Made by a program: the position numbers and the translations under genes. A DNA stretch of 32,143 nt from Cutibacterium avidum ATCC 25577 (GTDB taxonomy: Bacteria > Actinomycetota > Actinomycetes > Propionibacteriales > Propionibacteriaceae). Positions 1-8,918 of this stretch are shown here, piece after piece. Numbering within the stretch: position 1 is the first letter of the stretch; every line of letters starts with the position of its first letter. A model generated the notes under the pieces. It was not told the DNA's origin and did no database searches. It saw only the letters and a program-made list of their open reading frames with translations. Location: positions 62,023 through 94,165 of the forward strand of contig NZ_JH165054.1 in the NCBI RefSeq assembly GCF_000227295.1, read 5' to 3'.

Positions 1-1036
1 ACACGACGGCGTTCGCCTGGGTGGAGTTCCCGATCGGATACGCCAACAGATCCAGCGGCTTGCTGGTCGGATGATCTGCGTTGCGGCGCGGCTTGGCGAA
101 ATTCCAGACGGTGGTTTGTTTCCGGTCCGAATACCACTTGTGCTTGCCGTTCTTCACCCAGCCGTAGAGCACGGGCTCGTGTTGCCACTGGTACGGGGAT
201 CGCCCCAGCACGAGCGAGTCCTTGACCCAGATACAACAGCCCGAGAGCTTGAAGCCTGCGTCTTGGAAGGCACGGCGGAAGTTCAGACCTTCGGTATCAG
301 CGTGGAACACATACGCCGATGCGCCCTTCTCACACACTTCCGCGATCTGGGTAAAGGCGGCGAGCAGGAACTCGTAGAAGGCGTCCGCGCCCATCTTGTC
401 GTTCTTGATCGACAAGCCGTCGGACGATTCGAAAGCGACGTTGTATGGCGGGTCGGTGAGCACGAGGTTGGCGCGCTTGCCATCCATGAGCGTGGCGACG
501 TCGTCGGGGCGGGTGGCGTCGCCGCAGACGAGGCGATGCCGTCCAATCGTCCACACATCCCCACGCTGGGCGAACGCGGCGGCTTCCAGGGCGGCTGTCA
601 GGTCGAAGTCGTCGTCCTCCACGTCGTCCTCATCCAAGGAGCCGATCAACTGCTGGATTTCGTTGTCGTCGAAGCCGGTCAGCTCCGCATCAAAATCGGA
701 GGCATCCAAGTCGGCGATGAGCAGTGCGAGTTTGTCCTGGTCCCAGTCGCCGCTGATCTTGTTCAAGGCGACGTTGAGCGCTTTCTCCCGCGTCTCGTCC
801 AGTTCGACGACCACGCAGTCGACGCTTGTTTCACCGAGGTCTTCGAGGATTTTGAGGCGCTGGTGGCCGCCGACGACATGCCCGGTGGTCTGGTTCCAGA
901 TGACCGGTTCGACGTATCCGAACTCAGTCAGCGACCGCTTGAGTTTTTCGTAGTCGGGGTCGCCGGGCTTCAGGTCTTTGCGCGGGTTGTAGTCGGCGGG
1001 CGTGAGTTCAGTGATGGGTAGCTGTTCGATGTGCAT
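1..1036 (-). CDS. ParB-like/N6-adenine DNA methyltransferase fusion, 3' end cut by the window
   Basis: The open frame starts at ATG 1036 and runs off the left edge, giving 345 codons of an unfinished protein. Residues about 1-90 are a ParB/Srx-type domain: a PADYNPRK motif near the start, then VVGGHQRLK. This is the usual N-terminal fold of phage ParB-methylase fusions. From about residue 165 comes a DNA methyltransferase domain with RLVCGDAT followed by the catalytic TDPPYN motif, and a later HPTSKPLDL. The order (DPPY before a lost C-terminal part) fits N6-adenine or N4-cytosine methylases; the SAM-binding FxGxG motif may lie outside the window. Its start overlaps the end of metK by 29 bases, so the two are coupled. 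The likely role is methylation of phage DNA against host restriction. The family is clear; the target sequence is unknown. Confidence 0.9.
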   Translation of the reverse strand, partial: MHIEQLPITELTPADYNPRKDLKPGDPDYEKLKRSLTEFGYVEPVIWNQTTGHVVGGHQRLKILEDLGETSVDCVVVELDETREKALNVALNKISGDWDQDKLALLIADLDASDFDAELTGFDDNEIQQLIGSLDEDDVEDDDFDLTAALEAAAFAQRGDVWTIGRHRLVCGDATRPDDVATLMDGKRANLVLTDPPYNVAFESSDGLSIKNDKMGADAFYEFLLAAFTQIAEVCEKGASAYVFHADTEGLNFRRAFQDAGFKLSGCCIWVKDSLVLGRSPYQWQHEPVLYGWVKNGKHKWYSDRKQTTVWNFAKPRRNADHPTSKPLDLLAYPIGNSTQANAVV

Positions 1037-2183
1037 GGGTGTCCACCGCCTTCAGTAGGTCGCGCTCGTAGCGCCAGGTTTGTTCCCGACCCATGTGCCC
1101 GTAGAACGCCAGATCCCTGTAGCGGGGTGTACGCAGGGCGAGGGCGTCGATGATCCCGGCCGGCCGCAACGCGAACACGTCCCGCGCAGCCTGGGTGAGG
1201 ATCGGATCGGCGTATTCGCCGGTGCCGAGCGTGTCCACACTGAAGGCGACCGGATCAGCCTTCCCAATCGCATAAGAGATGGCCACCTGGCATTCAGCGG
1301 CCAGACCGGCATCGACGATCGTCCGGGCAATCAGCCGCGCCATGTAAGCCGCAGACCGGTCGACCTTGGAGGGGTCTTTACCGGAGAACGCACCCCCACC
1401 ATGGGGCGCGAGACCGCCGTAGGTGTCGACCATGAGCTTCCGACCCGTCAGCCCGGTGTCGGCGCGAGGCCCGCCCGCAACGAACCGGCCCGAAGGATTC
1501 ACCAGCACCTCCGTGTCGCCGTCGACAGGCAGGTAAGGCCGGCAAGCCGGGGCAACAATCAACGAGCGCACCTCACGCTCCAACACCGCCAGATCCTTGC
1601 CCGCCTCGTGCTGCACCGACACGACAACCGCCTCCACCGCGATGGGTGTGCCGGTGTCGTCGTAACGCACCGAGACCTGTGCTTTCCCGTCCGGCTTGAT
1701 CCCGGCGATGGTTCCGTCGACCCGTGCGGTGTCGAGGCGTCGGCAGATGCGGTGTGCGAGAACAAGCGGCAACGGGAGACGTTCGGGGGTCTCACTGGTG
1801 GCGTAGCCGTAGACGGTGCCCTGATCACCTGCCCCCTGCAAGGCGAACGCCGAGCTGTCGCCGCCGCGTGCCTCCAGGGAGGTGGACACTCCGGCGCTGA
1901 TGTCGCCGGATTGGCGGCGCGTCCACACATAGATCAAGAACCCGAGCGGACTGTAACCGGCTTTCGCGAGGGCGGTGCGCACCGACTCCCGAATGCGGGG
2001 GCGGTGGTCGGTGGTGATTTCGCCGGTGACGATGATCCGCCTGCCTGCGGCCATCACCTCCACTGCCACCCGGGCAGCCTTGTCCTCGAAGAGGATGTCG
2101 TCGAGGATCTGGTCGGCGATCTGATCGGCCAACTTGTCCGGATGACCAGCGCACACGGACTCGGCAGTACGAACAAGAGACAT
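1008..2183 (-). CDS. metK: S-adenosylmethionine synthetase (phage-borne MetK)
   Basis: A full-length methionine adenosyltransferase of 391 residues, which makes S-adenosylmethionine from methionine and ATP in the cytoplasm. Family motifs are all present: GHPDK at residues 13-17, GEITT near 54, the ATP-binding GAGDQG at 117-122 and the P-loop GGGAFSGKD at 262-270 followed by SKVDRSAAY. I chose ATG 2183 because GGAAGCG lies just upstream; a GTG six codons earlier is possible but places the site inside the gene. It is sandwiched between the small terminase gene and a DNA methyltransferase with which it overlaps by 29 bases, so it probably supplies the methyl donor for phage DNA modification. The sequence looks divergent from typical housekeeping MetK but keeps the active-site motifs, so it is likely functional. 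Confidence 0.93.
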   Translation of the reverse strand: MSLVRTAESVCAGHPDKLADQIADQILDDILFEDKAARVAVEVMAAGRRIIVTGEITTDHRPRIRESVRTALAKAGYSPLGFLIYVWTRRQSGDISAGVSTSLEARGGDSSAFALQGAGDQGTVYGYATSETPERLPLPLVLAHRICRRLDTARVDGTIAGIKPDGKAQVSVRYDDTGTPIAVEAVVVSVQHEAGKDLAVLEREVRSLIVAPACRPYLPVDGDTEVLVNPSGRFVAGGPRADTGLTGRKLMVDTYGGLAPHGGGAFSGKDPSKVDRSAAYMARLIARTIVDAGLAAECQVAISYAIGKADPVAFSVDTLGTGEYADPILTQAARDVFALRPAGIIDALALRTPRYRDLAFYGHMGREQTWRYERDLLKAVDTHAHRTATHH

Positions 2184-2214
2184 GAGCACACTCGCTTCCA
2201 CGAAACACAGACGG

Positions 2215-2249
2215 AAAAAACAGCGCCCACCCCGCTCGGGGATGGACGC
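2215..2249 (-). terminator. Intrinsic terminator between terminase and metK
   Basis: On the minus strand an 11-bp stem with one bulged base (GCGTCCA-T-CCCC, loop GAGC, GGGG-TGGGCGC) is followed after two bases by six T residues (2220-2215). It begins 18 bases past the stop codon of the small terminase gene. It should end or attenuate the early phage transcript before metK, so metK may need its own promoter or antitermination. Confidence 0.65.
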
Positions 2250-2267
2250 AAACAGCAGGAAAGACGG

Positions 2268-2840
2268 TCAGGAGCGGGCTTTGAGCAGATGCTCCATCAC
2301 CTCGTCGCCGGGCGCTACACCCGCGTAGTCGGTGGTGCAGGTGGCGCGCACGATCTCGTAAATCTCGTACCAATACACATTCGCCTGCTTCCCAAACGAC
2401 TGCGACATGGCGACGAACGGGGACGCGATGGCGGCACCGGTGGTGGGGTGTTTGCCGAGCAGGCCGAACTTGGAGATCGCCTGCTCGCACTGCACATAGC
2501 GGGCGAACGCCTGCGCGTACGACTCAATCAACCTTGGTGCCACGAACTGCGAACAGCCGCGCTGGTCGAGCCACTGCCACGTCTCCCGGTAGACCAAATC
2601 TGCGCCGAGGGGTTTGCCGTCGCGCTGAATCTCGGACAGGTAGTCGGACGGTTCGGGCATCGCCTCTCCGGCGAGCACCGCACCGGCACCGATGTCGCCG
2701 CCTTCGAAGTTGAACGGCTCGTTCAGCGGGTCTTCGAGGCGGGTGGCGGGTCGTCCGGCGGCGAGCTTCTCATTCAAAGGGTCTGGTTTCGCGCCTGCAC
2801 GCACGCGGCGGCCGCCTCGGTTGGTGCCGTCTGTAGACAT
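2268..2840 (-). CDS. P27-family phage terminase small subunit
   Basis: A 190-residue protein matching the P27-type small terminase, which recognises phage DNA and hands it to the large subunit for packaging. The N-terminal third is a basic, proline- and glycine-rich tail (GGRRVRAGAKPDPLNE). The helical core from about residue 90 has the family pattern RETWQWLDQRG, a long helix with YAQAFARYVQCEQ, then SKFGLLGKHPTTG and SPFVAMSQSF. ATG 2840 is preceded by GGAG at a good distance; an in-frame start 29 codons upstream has no such site. The large terminase gene normally follows directly, but here a terminator, metK and a methylase come first, so it must lie beyond the left edge if present. Confidence 0.82.
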   Translation of the reverse strand: MSTDGTNRGGRRVRAGAKPDPLNEKLAAGRPATRLEDPLNEPFNFEGGDIGAGAVLAGEAMPEPSDYLSEIQRDGKPLGADLVYRETWQWLDQRGCSQFVAPRLIESYAQAFARYVQCEQAISKFGLLGKHPTTGAAIASPFVAMSQSFGKQANVYWYEIYEIVRATCTTDYAGVAPGDEVMEHLLKARS

Positions 2841-2947
2841 GAAGCCATCTCCGCTGGATACAGTAGACGTGATCGCTAGAATTAACTGGCAGTAGAATTC
2901 GACCAGCTTGGATCGCTCAACGCGCATGAGCGCAGGAGGAGACGCAT

Positions 2948-3433
2948 GTGTCAGTCAGAACTCGCGCAATCGAGTACTTGCGTTACTTGCTGATCTGTTC
3001 GATACCCCCGCTTATAGGTTGGTGGATGCGCTTGAACCCCGTCCAACTATACGGCAATGAAGCGCCACCCAGTAACCCTTTTATTGAAATATCGTGGGCG
3101 TTACTGGCTCTAGGGTTTGGCACTGGATTGCTGTTTATTCCAATTCACTGGGTGGCTGCCACTGCAGACGCCTTCCGTGTAGTGAAATTACCCACCATGG
3201 TATGTATCTCGCTTGCTTCCACCTTCGTCACATCTGCATTCATTTCTCCTGGAGACTTTATCGAGTATCTGCAAAGCAAGGGCCTCTTGTGGGTTTGTCT
3301 CGGTATGACGATTACGTGCGCAACAGTTTTTTGGCGCTTTTACAGTTTTCGCCGCAGCGCAAAGCCCAACAGGGGCGGCACCGCAGATAGTGCCACCCCT
3401 GCCGCGTCAGGTGCTTCTAGTGAGAGCGAGTGA
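2948..3433 (+). CDS. Four-helix membrane protein of unknown function
   Basis: A 161-residue protein on the opposite strand from the phage operon. Four hydrophobic segments are visible at about residues 10-28, 48-72, 80-100 and 113-132, followed by a polar tail rich in Ser, Ala and Glu. It starts at GTG 2948 with a strong AGGAGG eight bases upstream. Its 3' end overlaps the 3' end of the hydrolase-like gene by 17 bases in a convergent layout. Base composition is lower in GC than the surrounding phage genes, as for its partner, suggesting they arrived together. A holin-like or immunity-like partner role for the hydrolase is possible but is only inference; I recognise no family. Confidence 0.7.
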   Translation: MSVRTRAIEYLRYLLICSIPPLIGWWMRLNPVQLYGNEAPPSNPFIEISWALLALGFGTGLLFIPIHWVAATADAFRVVKLPTMVCISLASTFVTSAFISPGDFIEYLQSKGLLWVCLGMTITCATVFWRFYSFRRSAKPNRGGTADSATPAASGASSESE

Positions 3434-5863
3434 AGAGGTAGTTAGCAAACGCTCTCACGCACGCTTGCCGTTCCTCCTGGCTAGAGTTTCCAGCGAGTTC
3501 AAGCAGCCCTCCGTAGAACCCCTCGAGGACACCGTTCATTCTGCTCCAGGTCGTGTCATAGAGCGAATCAACTGAGGAGTAGTCAAGCCCGTCATGTTCG
3601 TAGACGCTGTAGCGGTTCGCGGTGACAATACTCAGATAGTACTGTTCCATGGAATCAGACAGAGATCGGATGCCATTGTTGCCGCGTCCTTGAATCGTAG
3701 GAACCAATGCGATAGCGTCTGCATCGTCACAGATATCAGTGAAGTTGCATGATACTCCTAACGCGTTTGTGTCAATACCAGCGTTGATAAAGTACGTTGC
3801 CGGGTAATCTGGGTCGGCTCCGATGAGAGCATTTGCTGCTCGCGTGCGATTTAGATGAGGATGTGCCTGCATATATCGACGCAGGTCATTCATGCCAGTC
3901 GCAAGATCTCCTGCCCAGCCTGCCCAGTGATCCGGTGTCAGGGTTGTGTATAGGTAGCAGTACAGAGTGTAGGCCATGGGCGAGATCGTTCTTGCCGTGC
4001 CGATGAGTATCGGTGAACGGTGTTCTCTGCTCACCAATGTAGGGTTCAAGACTGTTAACCAGTCCAGGGTGCGAATTCTTCAGATACAACTCAAATGAAA
4101 TATCGTTGAAGGTACTTGCCGCGATGGAGAATTTCCAATGCTGCAAATAATCCCGTGCTAGATACCGCAGCACACCGGGCACAATATCACTAGGGCGATA
4201 GTCTGGATGCGTCGCATAACTCGCCCAGTCACCTGCGGAATAATCAGAATATGCATCCTCTAGGCTTCGAATCAACGGTAAGACCCGCGTGAATGGCGTA
4301 ATCGCATTCAGGCTGGGCACGGGAGGTGCCTGATATGGCACAGTCGGCTGCGGATTCGTGCCTGAGGATAGAACCGATCCAACCGCAGCGATCCGTCCAG
4401 AAAATGCTACCCGGTCGAGATCCCATTTCCCTCGGTATCCACTGATTTCGTGGAACTGGTCGAAGACCCAGTTGTGTGGGATCGGGAATCCGAGGTTGCC
4501 TGAGAATCCGGTGGACATGTCGGAAACAAACGAGGCCACGCTGTAGCCTGCCTGAGCTACTCGAGTGCAGATGTTACGCGATGCGTAGACGCCTACTCGA
4601 TAGCCGCCGCCAAGATTCTGCGTGACCGCTTTGAAATAGGGCAGGATGTTGCTGGTTACTTCGGGATCTGTGGCATCGTAGTCCACTGCAAAGTAGATGA
4701 CCGTGGGTGGCACACCAAGTCGCTGGGCAGCGGCTTGGGCTTCCTTCGCATGACGGTGCCCAGTATCGGCGGTAAAGTGCCTAAGCGCTGTTGAGTACTC
4801 CTGGAAGATCGGGAAATACTGCAGCCCATGACTCACGATGCGTTCTAGCTCACCCGTGCGTAGCGCCTTAAAGTAGTCTGATTCAGCTACGTCCTCTTGA
4901 CCAGGCTCTGAAAGATAGCGACCCGCGATCAGGTAACCATCTGCCTTAAGGTGCTCGGCGAGTTCGTCAGTGATCTCGAAACGTGTATCACAAGCCACAC
5001 ACGCACGGTTGGGGTCGCCTTTAGAGGTCAGAAGGCTCATCCAGGTCGTTGGATCAACCACCTCGGTCACTGGCAGAGCGTGTGCTTGCTGGAACTGCCT
5101 CAATATGTTTTCAACTTCGCTATTCCATGTGCTGGTTGGCGTGATTGAGTAGCCGTTACTGACCAGACTCACAGTAGCTAGCCATACCCACTGGTTAGCG
5201 CCGCTACTAATTGTCCGTAGCTTGGAGCGAGTGCCAGCACCAAAATTCCCGGTGGCTTCGGCAGGTGTGTACCCTTCGATTGCTTGGAGTACCTGGATTA
5301 GAGCCATGTTCATTTCACGCCCGTACAAGCCATCAGTGGGAATGATGCCCGTATAGTTCTTGTACTCACGGTTGATCGCTTGCTGCGCATCACGAATGGC
5401 TTGCTTCTCGCCATAGGCCGAGAGGAGCCGGAACTGCTTCATCGAAAGCAGTGCCATCATCAGCTCAAGGTCGATCGTGGAAACTGGTGCCACCGATTCC
5501 AATGTCGGACTTGAGGGCAACAATCGAGTCTGCCACGTGGTCGGTGAACTGAAGAGTAATGCCGCCGTACTCGGCCCGGTATCCCTTGCACCACAGGGCG
5601 CCCTGGATGATTCCATGCACGTTCGACTCATCGTTGGTCTGCTTGATCCCATCGGGCCAACGGTTCGTGAACCGTGTTTGTGTACCGGTACCGAAGTTGT
5701 TCGCGGTAGCGGTGATACCGAGTTCGATTTGAAGGGCGCGGATGAGCGCGTTGATTGTATCCCAGCCAGTGTTGCCGGTCTCTTCGACTGAGCCGAAGCC
5801 GGTTTTATTGCCGAAAGTTGCGTTCAGCCACTGCTGTGTTTTCAGCACCATCTGATCTGCCAT
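3417..5863 (-). pseudogene. DUF1906 glycoside-hydrolase-like protein with cell-wall-binding-type repeats, broken by two frameshifts
   Basis: Three overlapping open frames read as one protein of about 815 residues when two single-base shifts are repaired, near 5490 and near 4000-4010 (both need one base skipped). ATG 5863 follows a strong AGAAGGAGG. The N-terminal 240 residues hold imperfect repeats resembling peptidoglycan-binding modules, with NFGTGTQTRF and NFGAGTRSKL at matching places. Then comes a DUF1906 (Rv2525c-like) glycoside-hydrolase-type domain with DGYLIAGRYL, YFAVDYDA, RVGVYAS and WVFDQFHEISGY, and a C-terminal region of about 270 residues that I do not recognise. There is no signal peptide. 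The gene sits between HNH and small terminase, an unusual place for a lysin, and is less GC-rich than its neighbours. Either it is decaying or the assembly has errors. Substrate is unproven. Confidence 0.75.
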
Positions 5864-6269
5864 GATTCCTCCTTCTAGAAGTCAGTTGTTAACTCACGGC
5901 AGACAAACGCCTGCCATGGAGGGATTCACCACACCGGTTTGGCTGCCCCGGAGTTGTCCGCCCTCATCTGTACGTCCCTGGGAAACCCAAAACCGGACGG
6001 ATGGCGCAAGAAAACCGTGCAAGCATCAGTAGAGATTCGTCCCTCACTGGTACTGCCGACAAGCCACGAAGTGTTAATACCTCGTTCGATTCGGAAACTT
6101 TGCGCGCGGTTGGCCCCGCCCGCTGACCCGCCGAAGAGTCGTAGAGACTAGACGGCCCCAACCCCTTCGCCAGCACCGCGAAGTTGCCCAGTGTCCGCCG
6201 AACAGCGTAGAGGTCGGCAATCTGAGGTTCCACGGTCTCGGCGCGACAGCGGGCGACGTGGCGCAGATG
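5864..6269. other. Gap between the hydrolase gene and HNH, no convincing gene
   Basis: About 400 bases. A minus-strand open frame of 89 codons (6233 to 5964, GTG start) begins with EPQIADLYAVRRTLGNFAVL, which looks protein-like at first, but there is no clear ribosome-binding site and the rest is unconvincing. It could be the remnant of a gene interrupted when the hydrolase cassette arrived. I see no RNA gene or repeat here. Confidence 0.35.
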
Positions 6270-6647
6270 TCAGTAGGTGTAGACCCTGGGTGCTTGTCTC
6301 CATCGGTCGCCGTCGAGCGCCGACTGTCGGGAGTGGCACGGCTTACACAGGCTGCGGAGGTTACTCATGTCGTGGGTGCCGCCGTGCTCCAGCGGGATGA
6401 CGTGGTGGACTTCCTGCGCCGGGGTGTACCGGCCGGTCGCGAGGCAGTCCTCACACAAGGGGTGGGCGGTGATGTAGGCGGTGCGGATCTTGCGCCAGCG
6501 GACACCGTAGCGCCGGTTGATCTTCGGGTCACGCTGCCACTTGCGGTAGCGTTCGTCTTCGGCCTTGGCGTGGGCTTCGCAGAAGCGTTGGTGGGTGAGG
6601 TTCGGGCAGCCGGGCTGGGAGCACGGACGCGCAGGCTTGACCGGCAT
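6270..6647 (-). CDS. Phage HNH endonuclease
   Basis: A 125-residue HNH nuclease. The N-terminal part has a small Cys-containing segment (CSQPGC, then RFCEAH) typical of phage HNH proteins next to terminase. The nuclease core shows CEDC at 65-68, the catalytic EVHHVIPLEHGG at 79-90, SNLRSLCKPCH at 95-105. The first His pair, the Asn and the last His plus four zinc-binding Cys are all present. ATG 6647 is preceded by AAAGGAG with eight bases spacing; an upstream ATG at 6671 lies in a hairpin and lacks a site. Such HNH proteins assist terminase in DNA packaging in many phages; here the usual HNH-terminase adjacency is interrupted by 3.4 kb. Confidence 0.9.
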   Translation of the reverse strand: MPVKPARPCSQPGCPNLTHQRFCEAHAKAEDERYRKWQRDPKINRRYGVRWRKIRTAYITAHPLCEDCLATGRYTPAQEVHHVIPLEHGGTHDMSNLRSLCKPCHSRQSALDGDRWRQAPRVYTY

Positions 6648-6675
6648 CCCGCACGCTCCTTTCGCTGACATGGCA

Positions 6676-6720
6676 AAGCCCCAAGGCTCCCAGCCTGTCG
6701 CCGGGCTTGCCTTGGGGCTT
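6676..6720 (+). terminator. Perfect 12-bp hairpin, bidirectional terminator candidate
   Basis: AAGCCCCAAGGC and GCCTTGGGGCTT form a perfect 12-bp stem with a 21-base loop. On the plus strand it is followed by a T-rich run (TTCCTACTTTTC); on the minus strand, the direction of the phage operon, the T run is short. It separates the late-regulator-like gene from HNH and could end early transcription or block antisense transcription. Confidence 0.5.
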
Positions 6721-6804
6721 TTCCTACTTTTCAACCACCTACATCATTGCAGGCCGGAAACGGTAAATGCATCCGCTGTTCTTGACACCTTTTGGCGGCT
6801 GGGT

Positions 6805-7266
6805 TCACGCCGCCTGCCCATACAGCGCCGACGCCAAGCGTCCCAGCGCACGCGACTTCTTCTGGTAGGCGCTGGTGCGCTCCACGTAGAAGTGGTCACA
6901 CACCGCCTGCACCGCATCATCCTGAGAGCCTTCGCCGAGAAAGAAGGCTTCGAGGACGAACCTGTCGTCGTCGGTGAGCAGCTGCCAGGCGGGCAGGAAC
7001 CACGCCATGTACTCACGCGCCTGCCCGTAGCGGGCACGGTAGATGTCGATCCGATCCAACGTGGCCGCCACACGCATCTCCCCAGCATGCAGATCCGTGT
7101 GACGCGGCAGACCGTCCAGCTTCGGCGAACCCGGACTGGTCGCATCAGTGTAGGCGGTCTTGATCGCCTCGTCGGTGGTGTCGATGATCTGCTCCATCAC
7201 GGCGAAGTCCTGCAATGCGCTGATGGCGGCTTTGCGGGTGTCGAGGTATTTGGTCATCACATGCAT
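6805..7266 (-). CDS. Phage late-transcription regulator-like protein (sigma region 4/ArpU-like)
   Basis: A 153-residue, mostly helical protein. The C-terminal 50 residues (DRFVLEAFFLGE, then DDAVQAVCDHFYVERTSAYQ and KKSRALGRLA) have the spacing of a sigma-70 region-4-type helix-turn-helix. Proteins of this size and position, just before HNH and terminase, are often ArpU/RinA-like activators of phage late genes, so that role is inferred from context. ATG 7266 follows AGGAAGGAG at five bases; another ATG three codons later is possible. The start overlaps the end of the helicase gene by ten bases. Confidence 0.65.
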   Translation of the reverse strand: MHVMTKYLDTRKAAISALQDFAVMEQIIDTTDEAIKTAYTDATSPGSPKLDGLPRHTDLHAGEMRVAATLDRIDIYRARYGQAREYMAWFLPAWQLLTDDDRFVLEAFFLGEGSQDDAVQAVCDHFYVERTSAYQKKSRALGRLASALYGQAA

Positions 7267-8633
7267 GACGACTCCTTCCTGAGGGTGGTTGAAAATTCGG
7301 TGGCGACCGCGTCGATCAACGCGGCCTGAGTCATGTCCTTCGCCTCCAAAGCACCCAGGACGGCCTGGTCGAGGGTGCCGGTGGCGGCAAGGTGGGTGAT
7401 GGTGACCGGATCGGCCTGCCCTTGCCGATACAGCCGGGCGTTGGTCTGCTGATACAGCTCCAAGCTCCAGGTCAGCGAGAACCACACGAGCAGGTGCCCA
7501 CCGGCCTGCAGATTCAACCCATGCCCAGCGCTCGCGGGATGGATCAGCCCGAGCGGGATGTCGCCCCGGTTCCACGCCGCAATATCCGCCGATATTCTAA
7601 GTTCGCGGGCGTCCGGGAAGCGGCGCTGGATGCGTTCGCGGTCGTGTCGGTACCAGTAGGCGACGAGGACGGTTTGTCCGTTGGCGGCTTCGAGGATGTC
7701 TTCGAGGGCGTCGAGTTTCGCCCCATGCACCTCGACCGTCTCGCCATGCTCGTCGTAGATCGCGCCCGAGGCGAGCTGCAGCAGTTTCCCCGACAGCGCG
7801 GCTGCGTTCGCGGCATCCACTACCTGCCCATCCAGATCAACCACCAGGTCGGCCTTGAGCTGCTCATACACAACTCGTTCTTGGGCTCCGAGCACCACCG
7901 GTGTCGTGGTGACGGTCAGTGGTGGGAGTTGGAGGTGGTCGGTGGTGCGCATCGACAACGTCATGTCGGCGATCGCCTCGTAGATCTCGTCCTCCGCACC
8001 CTCGCGGGGCTTGTAGGTGAACACCTGCATCCCGTTGCGCTTGTCCGGGGTAAACCAGCGGTCGCGGTACCGGGTGATGAACCTGCCGAGACGCTCCCCG
8101 CCGTCGAGGAGCCGGAACTGCGCCCAGATATCCATCAGCCCGTTGGAGGCTGGGGTGCCAGTCAGGCCGACCCAGCGCTTGACGTGCGGGCGCATCTTCA
8201 CCAACACCGTGAACCGCTTCGCCCGATGATTCTTAAACGAGGACAGTTCGTCGATGACGACCATGTCGAACGGCCACGCCTCACCCAACTGGGAGACGAG
8301 CCAGGGGATGTTTTCGCGGTTGATGACGGTCACCATCGCCGACTTGGCGAGTGCCGCCAGCCGGTCTTGCTTGGTGCCGACAGCGACTGCCACCGATAGA
8401 CCTTGGAGGTGGTCCCACTTGGCTACTTCGGCAGGCCAGGTGTCGCGGGCGACACGCAACGGCGCGACCACGAGAACCTTGCTGACGGTGAAGTAGTCGA
8501 GCAGCAGCTCCCAGATCGCCGTCAGAGTGATTGCACTCTTGCCGAGTCCCATGCCCAGGAGGATGGCAGCCTCGTCGTCGTCGAGAATGAACCGGGTGGC
8601 GGTCTGCTGGTAGTTATGCGGCCGGTAGTGCAT
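7257..8633 (-). CDS. Phage SNF2/DEAD-type helicase
   Basis: A 458-residue superfamily 2 ATPase of the compact SNF2-like type found in phage replication modules. Motif I is GMGLGKS at residues 27-33, motif Ia VLVVAPLRVARDTW near 53-66, motif II is IDELSSFKN (a DELS variant of DEAH) at 127-135, motif III WVGLTGTPASNG, and motifs V-VI are GHGLNLQAGG and QQTNARLYRQGQ. It probably remodels or unwinds DNA during phage replication. ATG 8633 has a perfect AAGGAGGTG upstream; a start 12 codons earlier would lie further inside the neighbouring nuclease gene. It overlaps the VRR-NUC gene by 20 bases, and the pair is a common phage combination. Confidence 0.9.
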   Translation of the reverse strand: MHYRPHNYQQTATRFILDDDEAAILLGMGLGKSAITLTAIWELLLDYFTVSKVLVVAPLRVARDTWPAEVAKWDHLQGLSVAVAVGTKQDRLAALAKSAMVTVINRENIPWLVSQLGEAWPFDMVVIDELSSFKNHRAKRFTVLVKMRPHVKRWVGLTGTPASNGLMDIWAQFRLLDGGERLGRFITRYRDRWFTPDKRNGMQVFTYKPREGAEDEIYEAIADMTLSMRTTDHLQLPPLTVTTTPVVLGAQERVVYEQLKADLVVDLDGQVVDAANAAALSGKLLQLASGAIYDEHGETVEVHGAKLDALEDILEAANGQTVLVAYWYRHDRERIQRRFPDARELRISADIAAWNRGDIPLGLIHPASAGHGLNLQAGGHLLVWFSLTWSLELYQQTNARLYRQGQADPVTITHLAATGTLDQAVLGALEAKDMTQAALIDAVATEFSTTLRKESSCM

Positions 8634-8892
8634 CAAGCACCTCCTTGATGCCATCCACCGAGTCGACAACCAGCGCGGTGAAGCCGTGGGCGCGCAACTG
8701 GTTCATCCGACGGCGCTGGATCGGCCGAGGCTTCTTGCCGGGGGCTTTGACTTCGACGAAGACGACCTGGCCCCCCATCAGGCATAGCCGGTCAGGTACG
8801 CCCGTGGTTCCAGGGCAGACAAGCTTCCAGCACAAGCCCCCGGAGGCTTCAATGGCCTTTTTGAGCTGGGCTTCGATGTGGTGTTCGTTCAT
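8614..8892 (-). CDS. VRR-NUC domain nuclease
   Basis: A stand-alone VRR-NUC protein of 92 residues, a PD-(D/E)XK-type nuclease. The active-site pattern is visible: GVPDR at 31-35, VFVEVKAPGKKP at 44-55 and a Gln (IQRRRMNQL) at 59. ATG 8892 follows AAGGAG at a good distance; a GTG two codons upstream is less likely. In phages such proteins are typically paired with a small SNF2 helicase, as here, and are thought to act on branched DNA, though its exact substrate here is not shown by the sequence. Confidence 0.88.
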   Translation of the reverse strand: MNEHHIEAQLKKAIEASGGLCWKLVCPGTTGVPDRLCLMGGQVVFVEVKAPGKKPRPIQRRRMNQLRAHGFTALVVDSVDGIKEVLDALPAA

Positions 8893-8918
8893 GGTCACTC
8901 CTTGAGTGGTTTTCCACG

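Noticed and set aside
1080-2879. A 599-codon plus-strand open frame antisense to metK and terminase
   Set aside because: It lies opposite two clear genes with family motifs and shows only the Arg/Gly/Val-rich bias of a high-GC shadow frame.
5964-6233. An 89-codon minus-strand frame between the hydrolase gene and HNH
   Set aside because: Its first 20 residues look protein-like, but no site precedes it and the rest is not convincing. It is kept as a possible remnant only.
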